Assembly (NCBI GenBank): GCA_032718565.1
Contig: JAVGVS010000110.1
Location: 1,032,501-1,096,500, forward strand
Origin: Distichodus sexfasciatus
Lineage: Eukaryota > Chordata > Actinopteri > Characiformes > Distichodontidae
DNA: 64,000 nt
Direction: 5' to 3'
Part shown: positions 23,752 to 33,989 of the stretch, piece by piece
Layout of the letters: each line of letters begins with the position of its first letter
How positions within the stretch are numbered: the stretch's first letter is position 1
Position numbers and translations under genes: made by a program
The notes under the pieces: model-generated
The model's database searches: none
Told to the model about the DNA's origin: nothing
The model's input: only the letters and a program-made list of their open reading frames with translations

Positions 23752-24633
23752 ATGGCTTCAGGGGATTCCACAAAGATGGTGGCTTTCGGTGGTGACCTTC
23801 TTGTCTTCAGGAGCCAACGTTCCACCTCGAAGGGCTCGGAAATTTCTTTTTGGAAACTGTCGTTCGACCCAGAGTCGCGAAACTTTGTAAATAGGGAGGA
23901 CAGAATAAGCCCCATGTATAAAAACAGCTCCCGAGAGATGGACATCGTCCATTGCGTCTCAGTAGTGGACGATAAGACGAGGCAAAAGGTACCTTGCGTT
24001 TTGTTGAAGATTCGCAAAAAGGCCACGCAGGGCTTCAAGTACTTACTTTACTCACTGAACGGCTCTAGCAGTGCGAGACTCCACGTAGAGCTGACGTTGC
24101 CTTACGACATGGACGAGGGAGTCTCCGTCTTACGAGGGCCCACTTTGGTCTGGAGTTGTGGGGACACAGTCTTCTACACTTCTGAACAAGCAGGTGGGGT
24201 AAAGGAAGTCCCCGTTCGTTTGGGTTTGACCTTCACCGGGGAGTTACTGCTCCGTCAGAGGGAGCTGGTCGTACTCGGGTCCCGTATCGGGAACCAGGAC
24301 GAGGGGACGAAAACGCTCTTGTACTTTCTAGAAGACGGCCGGGCGCTTAGCGGAACGCATCTTTTCCCCGACGCCTACAGCTCGGTCATCCGATGCGTGG
24401 CGCTGCTTTCAGCCGAGGAGGCCCAGGGGTCGCTGAGGTCAACAGTTCTGGCCGCCACGTGCCGGAAGCAGCTTGTGCGGTTTGAGAACGGCCTTCCCGA
24501 AGACGTTTGCTCCCTCCCGTACGACGACCGGCCTCTCAGCATTCTGATCGTTCACGCCAGAGGGGGCGGCTGCCTCGTCGCTGTCGTTTTTGAGCACGGA
24601 AATGTCTGTGCGGTGTGGAAAGACACGTTTAAG
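23752..24633 (+). CDS. FANCB: FANCB coding exon 1
   Basis: This large exon encodes 294 residues from MASGDSTKMVAF to VWKDTFK, the N-terminal WD-like or beta-propeller region of FANCB. The donor AAG|GTAAAA is in phase 0. The ATG is the first in the exon after the acceptor and begins the conserved reading frame. Confidence 0.95.
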
Positions 24634-27600
24634 GTAAAAGTAGGGCAGTTTCTTCTTTACCTTCACAACGATGATCACTGTCACAGCGGGGCAGAGGTAG
24701 TGTAACGGTTAAGGAGTCATCCCCGTGATCTGAGGGTCGACGGTTTGAATCCCGGGCTGGTAATTCCCCAGCAGCCCTCATCTTGCTTCATGGTTGTTTT
24801 CACGGTGAACCAGAGCTTCAAAGCCTTTTTTTAACCTCTTCCACGACCAGGAGTACGTCCCAATCCTCAAGATCGGAACCTAAAAAGCTTTCTTGAGAGA
24901 GCTTCAGAGAGCTTTCTGAACGCACCTCCGGAGGGAACGAGACAGCGTCTCCAGTTTTATTCTGGCGGCACGCTCTCGGTTGTCATGTGCCGGCTACGTG
25001 TTGGCCGTCCCGTTCCCCCGAGGTCACATCCTCTATGAGAAGTGTCCAGCCGATGGAGAGGCTGAGTGCTAATGCATGTCCCAAAAGCTTCTCTGCGCTG
25101 GTTATGTGCAGTGGAGTAGAACTACATCCTCATGTTTTCCCAAAGCGCTGACTTTCTGATGTGAGGGGGGCCATCAGTAACGTGCCCCCTAATGCGTAAA
25201 AACGGTTATTTTACGTTGTATTTTTCAGTTCTGAGATAAAATAGGTGAATCAAGATGCTGCATTTACACAAAAATTTACACGTTAAAATATATTTAATTA
25301 CGTATTATTATTAGCTAAATTGAAAAAATATTCAAAATCTCGGTAAATAACAATGTCACCTCGATTAGAGGTTCTCATTGTCAGTTCCGAAGAATTTTTT
25401 ATTTATTTCGCGGCGCCTACATTTGTGTCCTTCAGGTTGCGGCCTCCTGGACGGGCGTCTCCTCCGTCCTTGTGGACGACTTCGTGGGATGCGGTTCTGA
25501 GCAGATGTTGCTGCTGTTCGAAGGACCGAATCGGGCAGAGACGGGTTTTGGAGAATTCCTGCTCACCGACCTCAGCGGCGTTCAGTTCTCAGTCAGTCCC
25601 ATACACTTTCTCTCGGTCTCCGCTGCCATCGAAAATACCTTCGTTGATTAGTTACGGATTGTTGTTTTTACTATGAACTGTATTCCGCAGTCTGGTGGTG
25701 AAGGAAGCTACGCTTTTAGTCTTAACGAGCAGGTCCAGGAAAATGTTCGGCAGACCGTTGTGGCTCTAGAACGCAGGCTGCAGGTGAGTCCAGTGACATT
25801 TATACGGAGTGTTTTCCAATTCCAAGTATATGGAAAGTCAGGAGAAGCTGTCAACTGTGACATTGCACAGTTATAATATGATATTACCTGGTACAATTAA
25901 GGCAACATTTTAAAATAAATCTGACAACAGACCTACAAAGTGACTGGCAAAATTCTTTAAAAAATTTTTTTTAAAGTTGGAAGACGTTCTAGCGGAATTA
26001 CACGGGAATAAACTGGAAGTTTTCAAAGTTGAAGCTTATGAACATCAAATATACTTGGTAACATTTATATTATGGCATAATCCTGGCTAAAACAACCAGA
26101 TTTGATGCAAATATTTGATGTAGGGCTATCGACGCCACACCTCCTACATGCATTGTGCATTCCTCCATCACATGCACAGACTATTGAAGCCACACGTTTG
26201 AGCCCAAGTAATATATTTGATAACGATATTTGATATATCATGGCTCCAGACGGCGACGAAAATGGTGGATTTTGCGACTAGTTTGTTTTTTCCAGTCACC
26301 GATGGCGACGGTCTCTCTCAATCCTAGTTTGAATCCAAATGTAAACATTTTATTACAGATAAAGCTCATATTTTAGCTGAGATAAAGACATTAAGAACAA
26401 AAACAACCAGCGTTCGACTCTCAATACAGCCATTTATCAATATTGTCTATAAATGAGGCGCAGTCGTCTGGCTCCAAATTACCCAAGACGTTAGTATTTC
26501 TTCTTTTGATCAGGAAAATGTCATTTTCCATTTTATAAAGTTAGCGAGTAATGTCTAGGGATAAATAAGTATAGAAAAAAATCATTCTTTTTTGTCAAAT
26601 AATTTTATTCCGTACCCAAAACTATGCAAGCCAATAAAACAGACACCGTTCTTGCTATTTCTAGTAGGTATGTCTACAGTTTCAGCACTTGAAATTTAGA
26701 ACATTTCCAAAATTCCCCGAACTAAAGTTCCCATGGAAAGTTTACCGTTTAGTAGTTTCTATACACCGTCCAATACATAGTTGCACACGCTGCACCTGGA
26801 CCCAACACTTTGATATTATCTGGTGTGACCACAGCTGGACTAACAGAAAGAAAGTATGTCTTTCTCAGTAAAGTCGGCATGGATTCGCGATTGTATTCTA
26901 GAACGTAACGGAAGTTTGTGCTTGTTTATGACCTTTCAGAGCGGCCTGGCCTTCCTGGAGGAGCTCCAGAGAGACGTCTGCGTTAAAGACCGGGTCCTCC
27001 AGCAGACCGTGACCGCTCTAACCGATCTGGTGTCGGGCAGAGAACATGTGCCAAATCCACCTCAACGGGTTCTCTCATCATCATCATCATCATCATCATC
27101 ATCAGACTCTTTTTCGGTGAGGTAGAATAACTCCGTCTAACCAGCTTCTGTTCGTCTTCCAGGAGGGACTGGTGTCTCTGTGGGACGAAGAGAGCGAGGC
27201 AGAGGAGCCGAACACGGACGAGAGGACACCGACCGCGCCGGAGGAGCGCTCGCTGAAAGTGCAGAGGATCTGGCAGCGAGTCGTCGGGGGGAAGAAACTG
27301 GTGTTCGGGGCTCTGCTCACGCCGGACGCCGACGTGTAGGTGGAAGGGTGGGGTTTTGTCCGAGCAGAAGCTATTGACCTGGAAGGCGCAGCAGCCCAGC
27401 TTAGATTAGGGAATTTATCGGCCGGCGCTGATATCCCATGTTTCTCAGGGCTTTTTTTCGCCAAGGTTCCACAGCGCAGCACAAAAATAGCGGCATCATT
27501 CGGACGTTTCTAACACAGCGCCAAGTCAAGTCAAGCGCAGAGTGGAGCGAGAGTCTAACGTTTCCAGTGTAGTGCACTACATTTTAAGGAAGAAGTGTGT

Positions 27601-30600
27601 CTCTCCATGTGCACTACCTAGTGCGTAGAGAGCCATTAAGCTACGTCCCCAGCTATGATATGTTTTCATGCATTCTTAGTTGCTACTTCTGTTACAGGAC
27701 TTTTTCCTGACAATGTTTACCGCGCCGTACGTCGTTTGAACGCTTGAACGTTCGAAGCTGAAATCGATCATTTGTGAATGACTCCCACAGTGCGGTTCAT
27801 ACTTGCATTAATGCAGAGCTGGTCGTCAGGCGGGAAAAACGTCAAATGTTGTAACTTTCCGGCACTCAACGTTCGAACGTGGCGTGTGAGGTTGGTCCAA
27901 CAACGTCAGCAGTGAAGTAAACGGAGTGTACTTTACTTGCACTGTGTCATACTTTATTAAGATTCAGATTCACCGTTCTTTCGCACTTGATTCCTTCCCG
28001 GCCCTTTATTTCGAGCTCCGTTTGCAGCGGGAAAAAATCGATCGCAAATATCACACCAATTAGTCCTGCGTTATTGACTTCTTTCGGAGGCCCTGCTCCA
28101 TGGTCCGGCCGTCTGATCTTTTCTCAGGCAGATAATGGGAACCGGCCAGTTTCTCCAGAGAAATCGCCACGCAGTAACGTCCATTTCTTCATTTCAGGGA
28201 CGGTTACTGTCTGGACTGGAGCAACTTGGGCTCGCTCGCTGGTGGATGCACTCAAGGTTGGATAGAGCTAGATTTGAAGCTACCACCCCGTGTGGTCTGT
28301 AGTTGATTCTCGGAAACTGCAGCACTCACACGTCCGCGTCCAACCAGTTGTCGTTTTCCACACCTTTTCCGCTCTTTTTGTGTTCCGTAAACGTCGCGAG
28401 AGGTCGCAGAAGGCTCACCGCTGGAGCGCTTCCTTCGTCATAACCCCACGCAACTCCACACCCAGGTTAAAGCAGCTTTCGCGAAGGTTGTGCTTTCCTT
28501 AAATCTCGGGGTTCTAAGCGAGCAGAAATTCGACGACCCTCTGCGTGTACCTAGCTTAGAAGCTTTGAACGATTGAAGGAATCTCAAGCGTCTCGTACTA
28601 AGTCGCTGTCAGTGTTTTCGGGCAGCTTTTTAAAAGGAGAAGCGCTCCACAGTGACAACCCGGTTTAAATATAGGATACCACCTTCCTCCCTCACTGCTC
28701 GCTCGCCTGCCCGTAGCCTTTCTCCCTCGCCGTAAAGCCCGCGTAACAACCCTCAGCGCTGTCGCGATTTATTTTCGGCTCCAGAACGAACGGAGCTCAA
28801 ACCTGCCATCTGCAAACGTCCCCCCCCCACCCTACCCTACCGAAACTGACGCCGGAATCGTTATTTTTGACCCGGCAGACCCAAGACTGTTGAGCAACTT
28901 GAATCCTACATCTGACAAAAAAATAAAAACGGGACGAGATTCCTCTCCCAAAAAAAAGCCCCAAAACTGGCGTCCTCAGTTCCAAGACGTTTACAGAGAG
29001 AAGAGGGGATGCAACGCCGCGATAAACACGGCTCCGTTCCAGCTCTTTTGAGGCACGTCGCTGCTGTTATAAATTTCCTCTCAGTTTTGAAACTGTTTCC
29101 TGTTCTAGAAATTTGGAGGCCCTTTTTTGAGATCGTCGCGGCTTAAAATGGCTGATTTTGCGGCAGCTTTTCCGGTCACATTGCGACGGAAGCCGCGATG
29201 TTTTTCGGGCGGGAGCGAGTCGAAAGTTGCGGAAAGAAGTTAACAACGAGTTCAAACGAAGGGAACGAAACCACGATGCGCCCTGCGGCGTGTTGCCGAC
29301 CGCCCAGGGTTGGTCCCCGCCCCGCCCCGCGCCCGTAGTCCCAGGACAGGTTCCAGTCGTCCCTGCGACACCGATAGGGATGAAGCGTTTCGACTGACTA
29401 ACGAAACCGCCGTTATTCGTGTTAACCTTTAACCATGTAGTTATATTTGAAGGTAAATACCCCGCGTCCCCTCTCTCCCGTCTTCCGCCCTACCAGAACG
29501 GAGGAGACGGTGGCCGCTTCCGTCTTGTGGGAGCCACGGGGTAGCGGCTCGACCCCCGCCGTACTGCAGAGCCGGAGCAGGACCCTTCCGTACCCCGACC
29601 CCACGTTCGACGAGGACGGGGGACCTCCTGCCGCCAAGAGGTGCCGGGAAAGCGAGGGCGCTCCACACCTGGCCCTGCTGACCGTCACCGACCTCGCCCC
29701 GCTCGTGACCGCCGGGAAGGTCACCTGCTCTCTGCTGGTTCGCTTCAGGCCTTCAGGAGAGCGACCCGGCAGTCAGCGGTGTTTCCCGGTGAATCTGGAC
29801 GCGAAGGGGTTGCTCCAGGGCGAGGGCCGGCCTCGTCTGCTACAGGACTGTGGGACCGACTCAGGTAAATCCTCGAAATGTAAAATTTGCCGGTCCCGAG
29901 GCCCGACAGGGCGATGACCCGAGTGTGTGTGTGCGCGCTTGCCGTTCTCGTTCAGACGAGTCCAGGGAGGACCTCCTGAGCTTGATGGCCGCGTCCGAGT
30001 CTTGGTCGTTCCGGATCGAGAGTTCCGAGCACACGGTGGAGGACGTGGCCGGATGGCTGGCGGAGAAGACGGAGGCCGAACGAGTGAAAGTCAGCCCCCA
30101 GCACCTGCTGGACCGGACCACCGCCACGCTGTTCCGCTGGCGGCTCTGTAGCCCATTCCAGGGGCTTCTGGATGTCCACTGCAGGTGAGTCTTGGTCACC
30201 GTTTTGGTCGTAGTCTTACTTAAAAGTTTGCAGTGTTTTGTCAGATCATATTTTTAGTGCGTTAACCATTTTTAACTTATTTATTCGTTCGTTTATTCCT
30301 TCGCAGCGGTCAGCTGGGCGTTCTGCAGTTCCTGTCCGTCCTCATGGACTTCCTGCCCTCCTCTCATCACGTCTCCCTCCTGAAAACTCCTCATCGGGCC
30401 GGTCGCTGCCTCGCCCTCTCGCTGGACACGGAAATGAAGACCCTCAGAGAGGGCGTGGCGTCACTGCTCCACGGCAGAGAGGAGGAGGAAGAAGAAGAAG
30501 AAGAAGAAGAGGAGGAGGTCGGAGGGATTTCGGACAGAGACACGCCGCGGGACCCCGCCTGCCCCGAGCTGCTGCTGGAGAGACGCAGGAAAGCGTGGCA

Positions 30601-30739
30601 GAAGGACAGAGAGAGGAGCAGCAGGAAACTGCGCCCCTCGCTGGACCTCAAACGCTACCGCCGCCTGGTGGGGAAAGCCATCGAGACGCAGCTGGACGGA
30701 GACGTCGCCGCTCTGCTGGAGGCTCACGCCGGGAGGTAA
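23752..30739 (+). CDS. FANCB: FANCB, Fanconi anaemia group B protein (complete coding sequence)
   Basis: FANCB is a nuclear subunit of the Fanconi core complex and forms, with FANCL and FAAP100, the module that drives FANCD2/FANCI monoubiquitination in interstrand crosslink repair. Eight coding exons join in phase to 836 codons plus stop; human FANCB, from memory, is 859 residues with eight coding exons. Matches include VDDFVGCGSEQMLLLF (human VDDFIGSGTEQLLLLF), LALLTVTDLAPLVTAGK, ATLFRWRLCSPFQGLLDVH and QLGVLQFLSVLMDFLP. The protein has no recognisable enzyme motif, as expected. Species-specific additions are a poly-Ser run at the end of exon 4 and a poly-Glu run in the last exon. It is divergent from MOSPD2 and convergent with GLRA2. 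The least certain junction is the exon 5 donor. The gene looks intact. Confidence 0.95.
24694..24830 (+). mobile_element. tRNA-headed SINE (family 1) in FANCB intron 1
   Basis: GAGGTAGTGTAACGGTTAAG, TGATCTGAGGGTCGACGG and B-box GGTTTGAATCCCGGGCTGG form the head, followed by a diverged body. Confidence 0.6.
25436..25591 (+). CDS. FANCB: FANCB coding exon 2
   Basis: The exon is 156 bp and encodes VAASWTGVSSVLVDDFVGCG and SEQMLLLFEG through LTDLSGVQFS. The acceptor is CCTTCAG and the donor is GTCAGT, which is weaker than consensus at the +3 position. Both ends are phase 0. Confidence 0.93.
25691..25783 (+). CDS. FANCB: FANCB coding exon 3
   Basis: The exon is 93 bp and encodes SGGEGSYAFSLNEQ through VVALERRLQ. 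The acceptor is TTCCGCAG, the donor is GTGAGT, and both ends are phase 0. The sequence is not strongly conserved; support comes from phase and splice signals. Confidence 0.82.
26940..27116 (+). CDS. FANCB: FANCB coding exon 4 with poly-Ser tail
   Basis: The exon is 177 bp and encodes SGLAFLEELQRDVCVKDRVL and TALTDLVSG, corresponding to human FRELRQHLLLKEKIISKS and ALINLVQG. A (TCA)n run encodes ten serines just before the GTGAGG donor. Both ends are phase 0. Confidence 0.9.
27163..27335 (+). CDS. FANCB: FANCB coding exon 5
   Basis: The exon encodes EGLVSLWDEESEAEEP through VQRIWQRVVGGKKLVFGA and LLTPDAD. It follows a CTTCCAG acceptor after a 46-bp intron. The chosen donor is GTAGGT at 27,336, which ends the exon in phase 2; joining to the next exon then gives a gap-free alignment to the human DDSLVVGVKTTSSL region. 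An in-frame TAG begins at 27,337 if the exon is not spliced. A phase-0 donor at 27,334 is the alternative. Confidence 0.8.
27450..27660 (+). repeat. Third copy of the 14.3-kb repeat, in FANCB intron 5
   Basis: It shares ACACAGCGCCAAGTCAAG, GCAGAGTGGAGCGAGAG, TTTCCAGTGTAGTGCACTAC, CTCCATGTGCACTACCTAG and GAGAGCCATTAAGCTAC with the 14.3-kb copy. Confidence 0.6.
29290..29405 (+). mobile_element. Degenerate SINE (family 3) 3' end
   Basis: GACAGGTTCCAGTCGTCCCT and GATGAAGCGTTTCGACTGAC resemble the GGATAGGCTCC and TAAGCGGTTCGG tail of family 3. Confidence 0.35.
29497..29864 (+). CDS. FANCB: FANCB coding exon 6
   Basis: The exon is 368 bp and starts after CTACCAG in phase 2 and ends GACTCAG|GTAAAT in phase 1. 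It encodes TEETVAASVLWEPRGSG through PPAAKRCRES and the conserved LALLTVTDLAPLVTAGKVTC (human ITAVTSLSPLLTFSK). It is very GC rich, like the following exons. Confidence 0.93.
29956..30184 (+). CDS. FANCB: FANCB coding exon 7
   Basis: The exon is 229 bp and encodes ESREDLLSLMAASESWSFRI through ATLFRWRLCSPFQGLLDVHC, matching human HMEDLFALLAAF and GTLFTWKQRTPFEGILIIY. It has a TTCAG acceptor and a GTGAGT donor in phase 2. Confidence 0.95.
30307..30739 (+). CDS. FANCB: FANCB last coding exon
   Basis: The exon is 433 bp and encodes GQLGVLQFLSVLMDFLPSS, a poly-Glu stretch of 13 residues at 30,479-30,519, ERRRKAWQKDRERSSRK, then the C-terminus DGDVAALLEAHAGR and TAA. The human C-terminus has a similar basic then helical pattern. 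GGTAAG at the stop could act as a donor, but the coding frame ends at the expected place. Confidence 0.93.
30479..30519 (+). repeat. FANCB: (GAR)n run encoding poly-Glu in FANCB
   Basis: GAG and GAA codons encode 13 consecutive glutamates. It is in frame in the last exon. Confidence 0.9.
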
Positions 30740-30950
30740 GCAACGATAAAGAAGGAGATCCCAACGACGGCTTCTCAAAAACTAGCGGTAAAAAGAGACG
30801 GACTGCGCGCGGAATCATTTGAACAGATTTACGTCCGTTTAAAATGTCGTTTGTCTTTTTCATTTCATGTCTTTTTTTTTTCTTATGGAATTAATGTATT
30901 TTTTTTGTGTCAAAATGCCTCTTTAATAAAGAAAACGAATATTAAAATGG
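30740..30950 (+). terminator. FANCB: FANCB 3' UTR and poly(A) signal
   Basis: A canonical AATAAA lies at 30,925-30,930, about 186 bp after the stop codon, in an AT-rich and T-rich context. It is the only good signal close to the FANCB stop. Confidence 0.75.
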
Positions 30951-30959
30951 TTTGAATCT

Positions 30960-31734
30960 TTTGAAATCAGCGATTAAAGTCTCCGTCCGTCGGGCTCCAG
31001 CCGTGACGGGTTTCCGTCAGTCCAACTCGACGGCCTATTTCCGATGAACGCAGATCCGACGAAAATGCGAAACTCGCTTGCGTACGAAGTGATGCTGTCA
31101 GACATTTTCCCTAGCCCACTTCTCACCGCTTCCTGTGATAAAGTAAACAATTAACAGTTTGACCAAAACATATATATTTTGGGGGGCTTTAATCTCCGCT
31201 CAAACTGATTGTTTCGCGCGTCTTTAAGTTGAGACGCGCACCGTTTAACCGCGGACACAGGTGGCCAAGTCCAGGCCTTGTGGGAAGAATTTTTTTTTGT
31301 CCAATTCTTTTTGAATGCTTTGCTGCCTCGGGTGATGTCTTTTTCTGTTCTTTTTATGTGCGTGTTCCCCAGCGTCTCCCATGAGCTTCACAGGTCTAAT
31401 ATTTCGGTGGCGTTGTTTTTTTGTTTTTTTTTCTTTTTTTCCCCCAAAAGCCCTCGAGACGTAAATTGTTGGCGACGAACTCCATCAGCTCTCACACGCA
31501 CACACACACACACAACTCGGCAAGCGCGAACCGATGTGGGAATCCTGTTTGAATGCGAATCGGAATGAATTCGTACGACGTACAAATTGAACAGAGACAA
31601 ATTTAATGAGAGCGCAGGCCGCACAGTAAGTTACAGAATTTATACGAAGGGTTAGAGGATGGAACAAGACCTGCTTTTCTTCACGTGTCCCGAGCCTTCA
31701 ATGCAAAGAATGCTTTGATCGATAAAGTCATGAC
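30960..31734. other. Intergenic DNA after FANCB
   Basis: It has T-runs at 31,408-31,440 and (CA)n near 31,495-31,514. No gene is recognised. Confidence 0.4.
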
Positions 31735-32445
31735 AACTAGGGACGCGCGATAACATCAGAATCGGACGGTAATTTTTTTAAGTCATCGGCATCGAAACGG
31801 CGCTTGGATTCGTTCGATATTTCCAGCCGACGTTTAACGACGCGTTTATTGCAGCCTGGGAAAGGTACCGCTTGGGCCACGGAAGCTCCGGATTTTACTG
31901 TGTGTGGTACTCTTCTTGAAAGCGACCTTGGCGAGAGAAAGAGAGAAACGACGAGAGAGAGAGTAAACAGGCCAAAACTTGGCCCAAACTGCACCCGGTC
32001 GGACAGACTTCTGGACGCCGGGCGGAGGAGTTTAGCCCCGGAGGGGACGGAGGCGGGAGGTGTGTGTCGTAGCCAGCTGCTGCAGCGACTCCCATCTGCG
32101 AGACGAACCGTCAGCGCCGTACCAGCTGAGCCTACACACGCACAAACACACACACACACACGCACATACAAGCACGCACACACATAAACACCATCACTGT
32201 TGCGACTGACATGACCTCGCCCCCACTTCCTTCCTTCCTTCCTTCCTTCCTTCCCGCTGCTGCTGCTGCTGCTCCTGGACGATGCCGACTCCACTGCTTC
32301 GATCACTCCCTCCGATCCGGGTTTGGGGCGATTCAAGGGACAGTTTTGGTCTACATTTTTATTCCCGGTCTGATTTTGGATCGATCCTGTCGGCTTGTTC
32401 ATCGATGGGTCGATGTCGATCAATTTGTCGTTACTCCCCTAGTTT
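31735..32445. mobile_element. hAT-like non-autonomous element with microsatellites
   Basis: The left end ACTAGGGACGCGCGATAACA and inverted right end ACTAGGGGAGTAACGACAAA are similar, and both flanks of the interior are rich in ATCGATG motifs. The middle contains (CA)n at 32,136-32,186, (TTCC)n at 32,225-32,255 and (GCT)n. Confidence 0.5.
32136..32273. repeat. (CA)n, (TTCC)n and (GCT)n microsatellites
   Basis: Three simple repeats occur in succession inside the hAT-like element. Confidence 0.9.
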
Positions 32446-33589
32446 TAATCGCGGTCCCTCAAGTAGTTGCACTTTTCAAACTTCGGCCATTTTTTTTTCG
32501 AATTTCAAGATTTCAAGCGTAATTCAGCGGAGCGGAACCATTAGGGCATTAAATTCCGCGATTCCGTCCGCGTTTTCCGCATCGTGGAAATCCTAGGGCC
32601 CTATATAAAGCTAGACTTAAACTGACAACCGTGTAAGCGAGTCGAATGATGTCACAATGTTTTACTGAACTTGCGTTATCATAAATTGAACGACTTTTTC
32701 AGAAACCTTACGGGACGAGGAGAGAAACAACACCCGAGTCTCTCCGGTTCGGCCCGCAATAATCCTCCTCGTCCTCCTCCTCAGTGGGCGGAACGGACAG
32801 TTGCTGGCGCGAGACGAGTTTCCGATGTTGCACCAGTCTTACGCCTAATGATGCGAACGTCCTGCAGAGACGGCAGAGCCGAAGTGGGAGCAGCGTTCCG
32901 ATGCCCCGAGTGCTCTCTTTAGGGCCTTAAAAGCACCCGTTGCCGAACCATTAGGCGAGGCTGCGAGGCGAACTGTCTGCGGCAACTGTTCTCAGCGAAT
33001 CATCCGTCAGAGAAACGTTTACAGTCATTCGGAAATGAGTGCGCGTGAGTGGGGCAAAAAAATGACAACACAGAAGAACGTCAGATTTGGCGTGAGATTT
33101 CTTCCTCGAGCGTGAGAGCGCGTAAGACCTAACTATTAAATCGTTATTATAAGGTCGATAAACTATAACTTGCGTTTGACCTACCTGTCGCCGTTCCCCT
33201 CTCTCTCTCTCTCTACGTCATCTTTGGGTTTTCTGTAAAAACGGTCTGTAGCGTGCAGTCCATCACAAAACCAGGAGCCGCGAGGACATTTGACACATCG
33301 AGAGGAAAAAAAGACGTTCGAGAGAGGAGAAATACAGCTTGCGCGCAATATTATTATTCGATTCTTAATTTTGTGCTCGCGAGTTTCACATTTGCGCTCG
33401 CGACTTTGAAATTTACGCCCGCGACATTTATTTATTTTTATTTTTTTTTGCGGAAAGCCATTTTGCGCGCTCTAGGTTTGCCATTGATGGGACGCCATAG
33501 AAGCTGCTCTAAATTTCCCATATTTTCGGTCGGGATCTTGGGAGTACGACGGTGTTTTAGTGCCACCTTAAAAAAAAAAAAAAAATCCA
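32446..33589. other. Intergenic DNA without a recognised gene
   Basis: A (CT)n occurs at 33,198-33,214. The last 100 bases before the A-run (GTGTTTTAGTGCCACCTT) probably form the edge of the mobile element that carries the 22-bp arrays. Confidence 0.4.
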
Positions 33590-33790
33590 AGATTACGAGA
33601 TTAAACTCGTAATATTTCGAGAATAAAGTCGAAACTACGAGAATAAAGTCGAAATGTTACGAGAATAAAGTCGAAATGTTACGAGAATGAAGAGGAAATA
33701 TTTCGAGAATAAACTCGTAGTAATATGAGATTAAAATCGTAGTATTTTGAGAAAAGTCAAAATTACGAGAATAAAGTCGAATTTTTACGT
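33590..33790 (-). repeat. 22-bp repeat array, inverted left arm
   Basis: Units read CGAGAATAAAGTCGAAATGT TACGAGAATAAAG on the plus strand, the reverse complement of the right arm. It follows an A15-type run at 33,571-33,585. Confidence 0.85.
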
Positions 33791-33802
33791 GAATGTTTAA
33801 GA

Positions 33803-33977
33803 TATGTTCTGTACAAGCACGTCGTCTGCGCCAGTGAGTTAGCTCTACGGAAAACCTTGCAAACAGTGTCCTTTTACTAATTCTAAGTCCGTGCTGATGC
33901 GCCAAAATTTCCTTATTGCTAAATCCTAACCTAAAGTAGGACTTAACCAGATCCTCCACATCCATAGTTTCTCGCAA
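33803..33977 (-). pseudogene. Integrase-type transposon protein fragment
   Basis: On the minus strand an open frame starts MRETMDVEDLVKSYFRLGFS and continues NKEILAHQHGLRISKRTLF. The pattern YF-LGFSNKEIL-AHQH-ISKRTL resembles the N-terminal helix-turn-helix of integrase-core transposon proteins that are common in fish genomes (from memory). Only about 45 residues remain before the frame enters the 22-bp array, so it is a remnant. The exact family was not assigned. Confidence 0.5.
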
Positions 33978-33989
33978 TTCTGTGATTTT

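Noticed and set aside
28198..28256. A 59-bp candidate FANCB exon between coding exons 5 and 6
   Set aside because: It has acceptable splice ends and fits in phase if exon 5 ends at 27,333, but its peptide has no resemblance to FANCB. Skipping it gives a gap-free match to human and the remembered count of eight coding exons. It is kept only as a possible isoform.
31737..32423. A 228-codon minus-strand open frame, the longest unexplained one
   Set aside because: It runs through (CA)n, (TTCC)n and (GCT)n repeats and both ends of a hAT-like element; the composition is low complexity and there is no homology.
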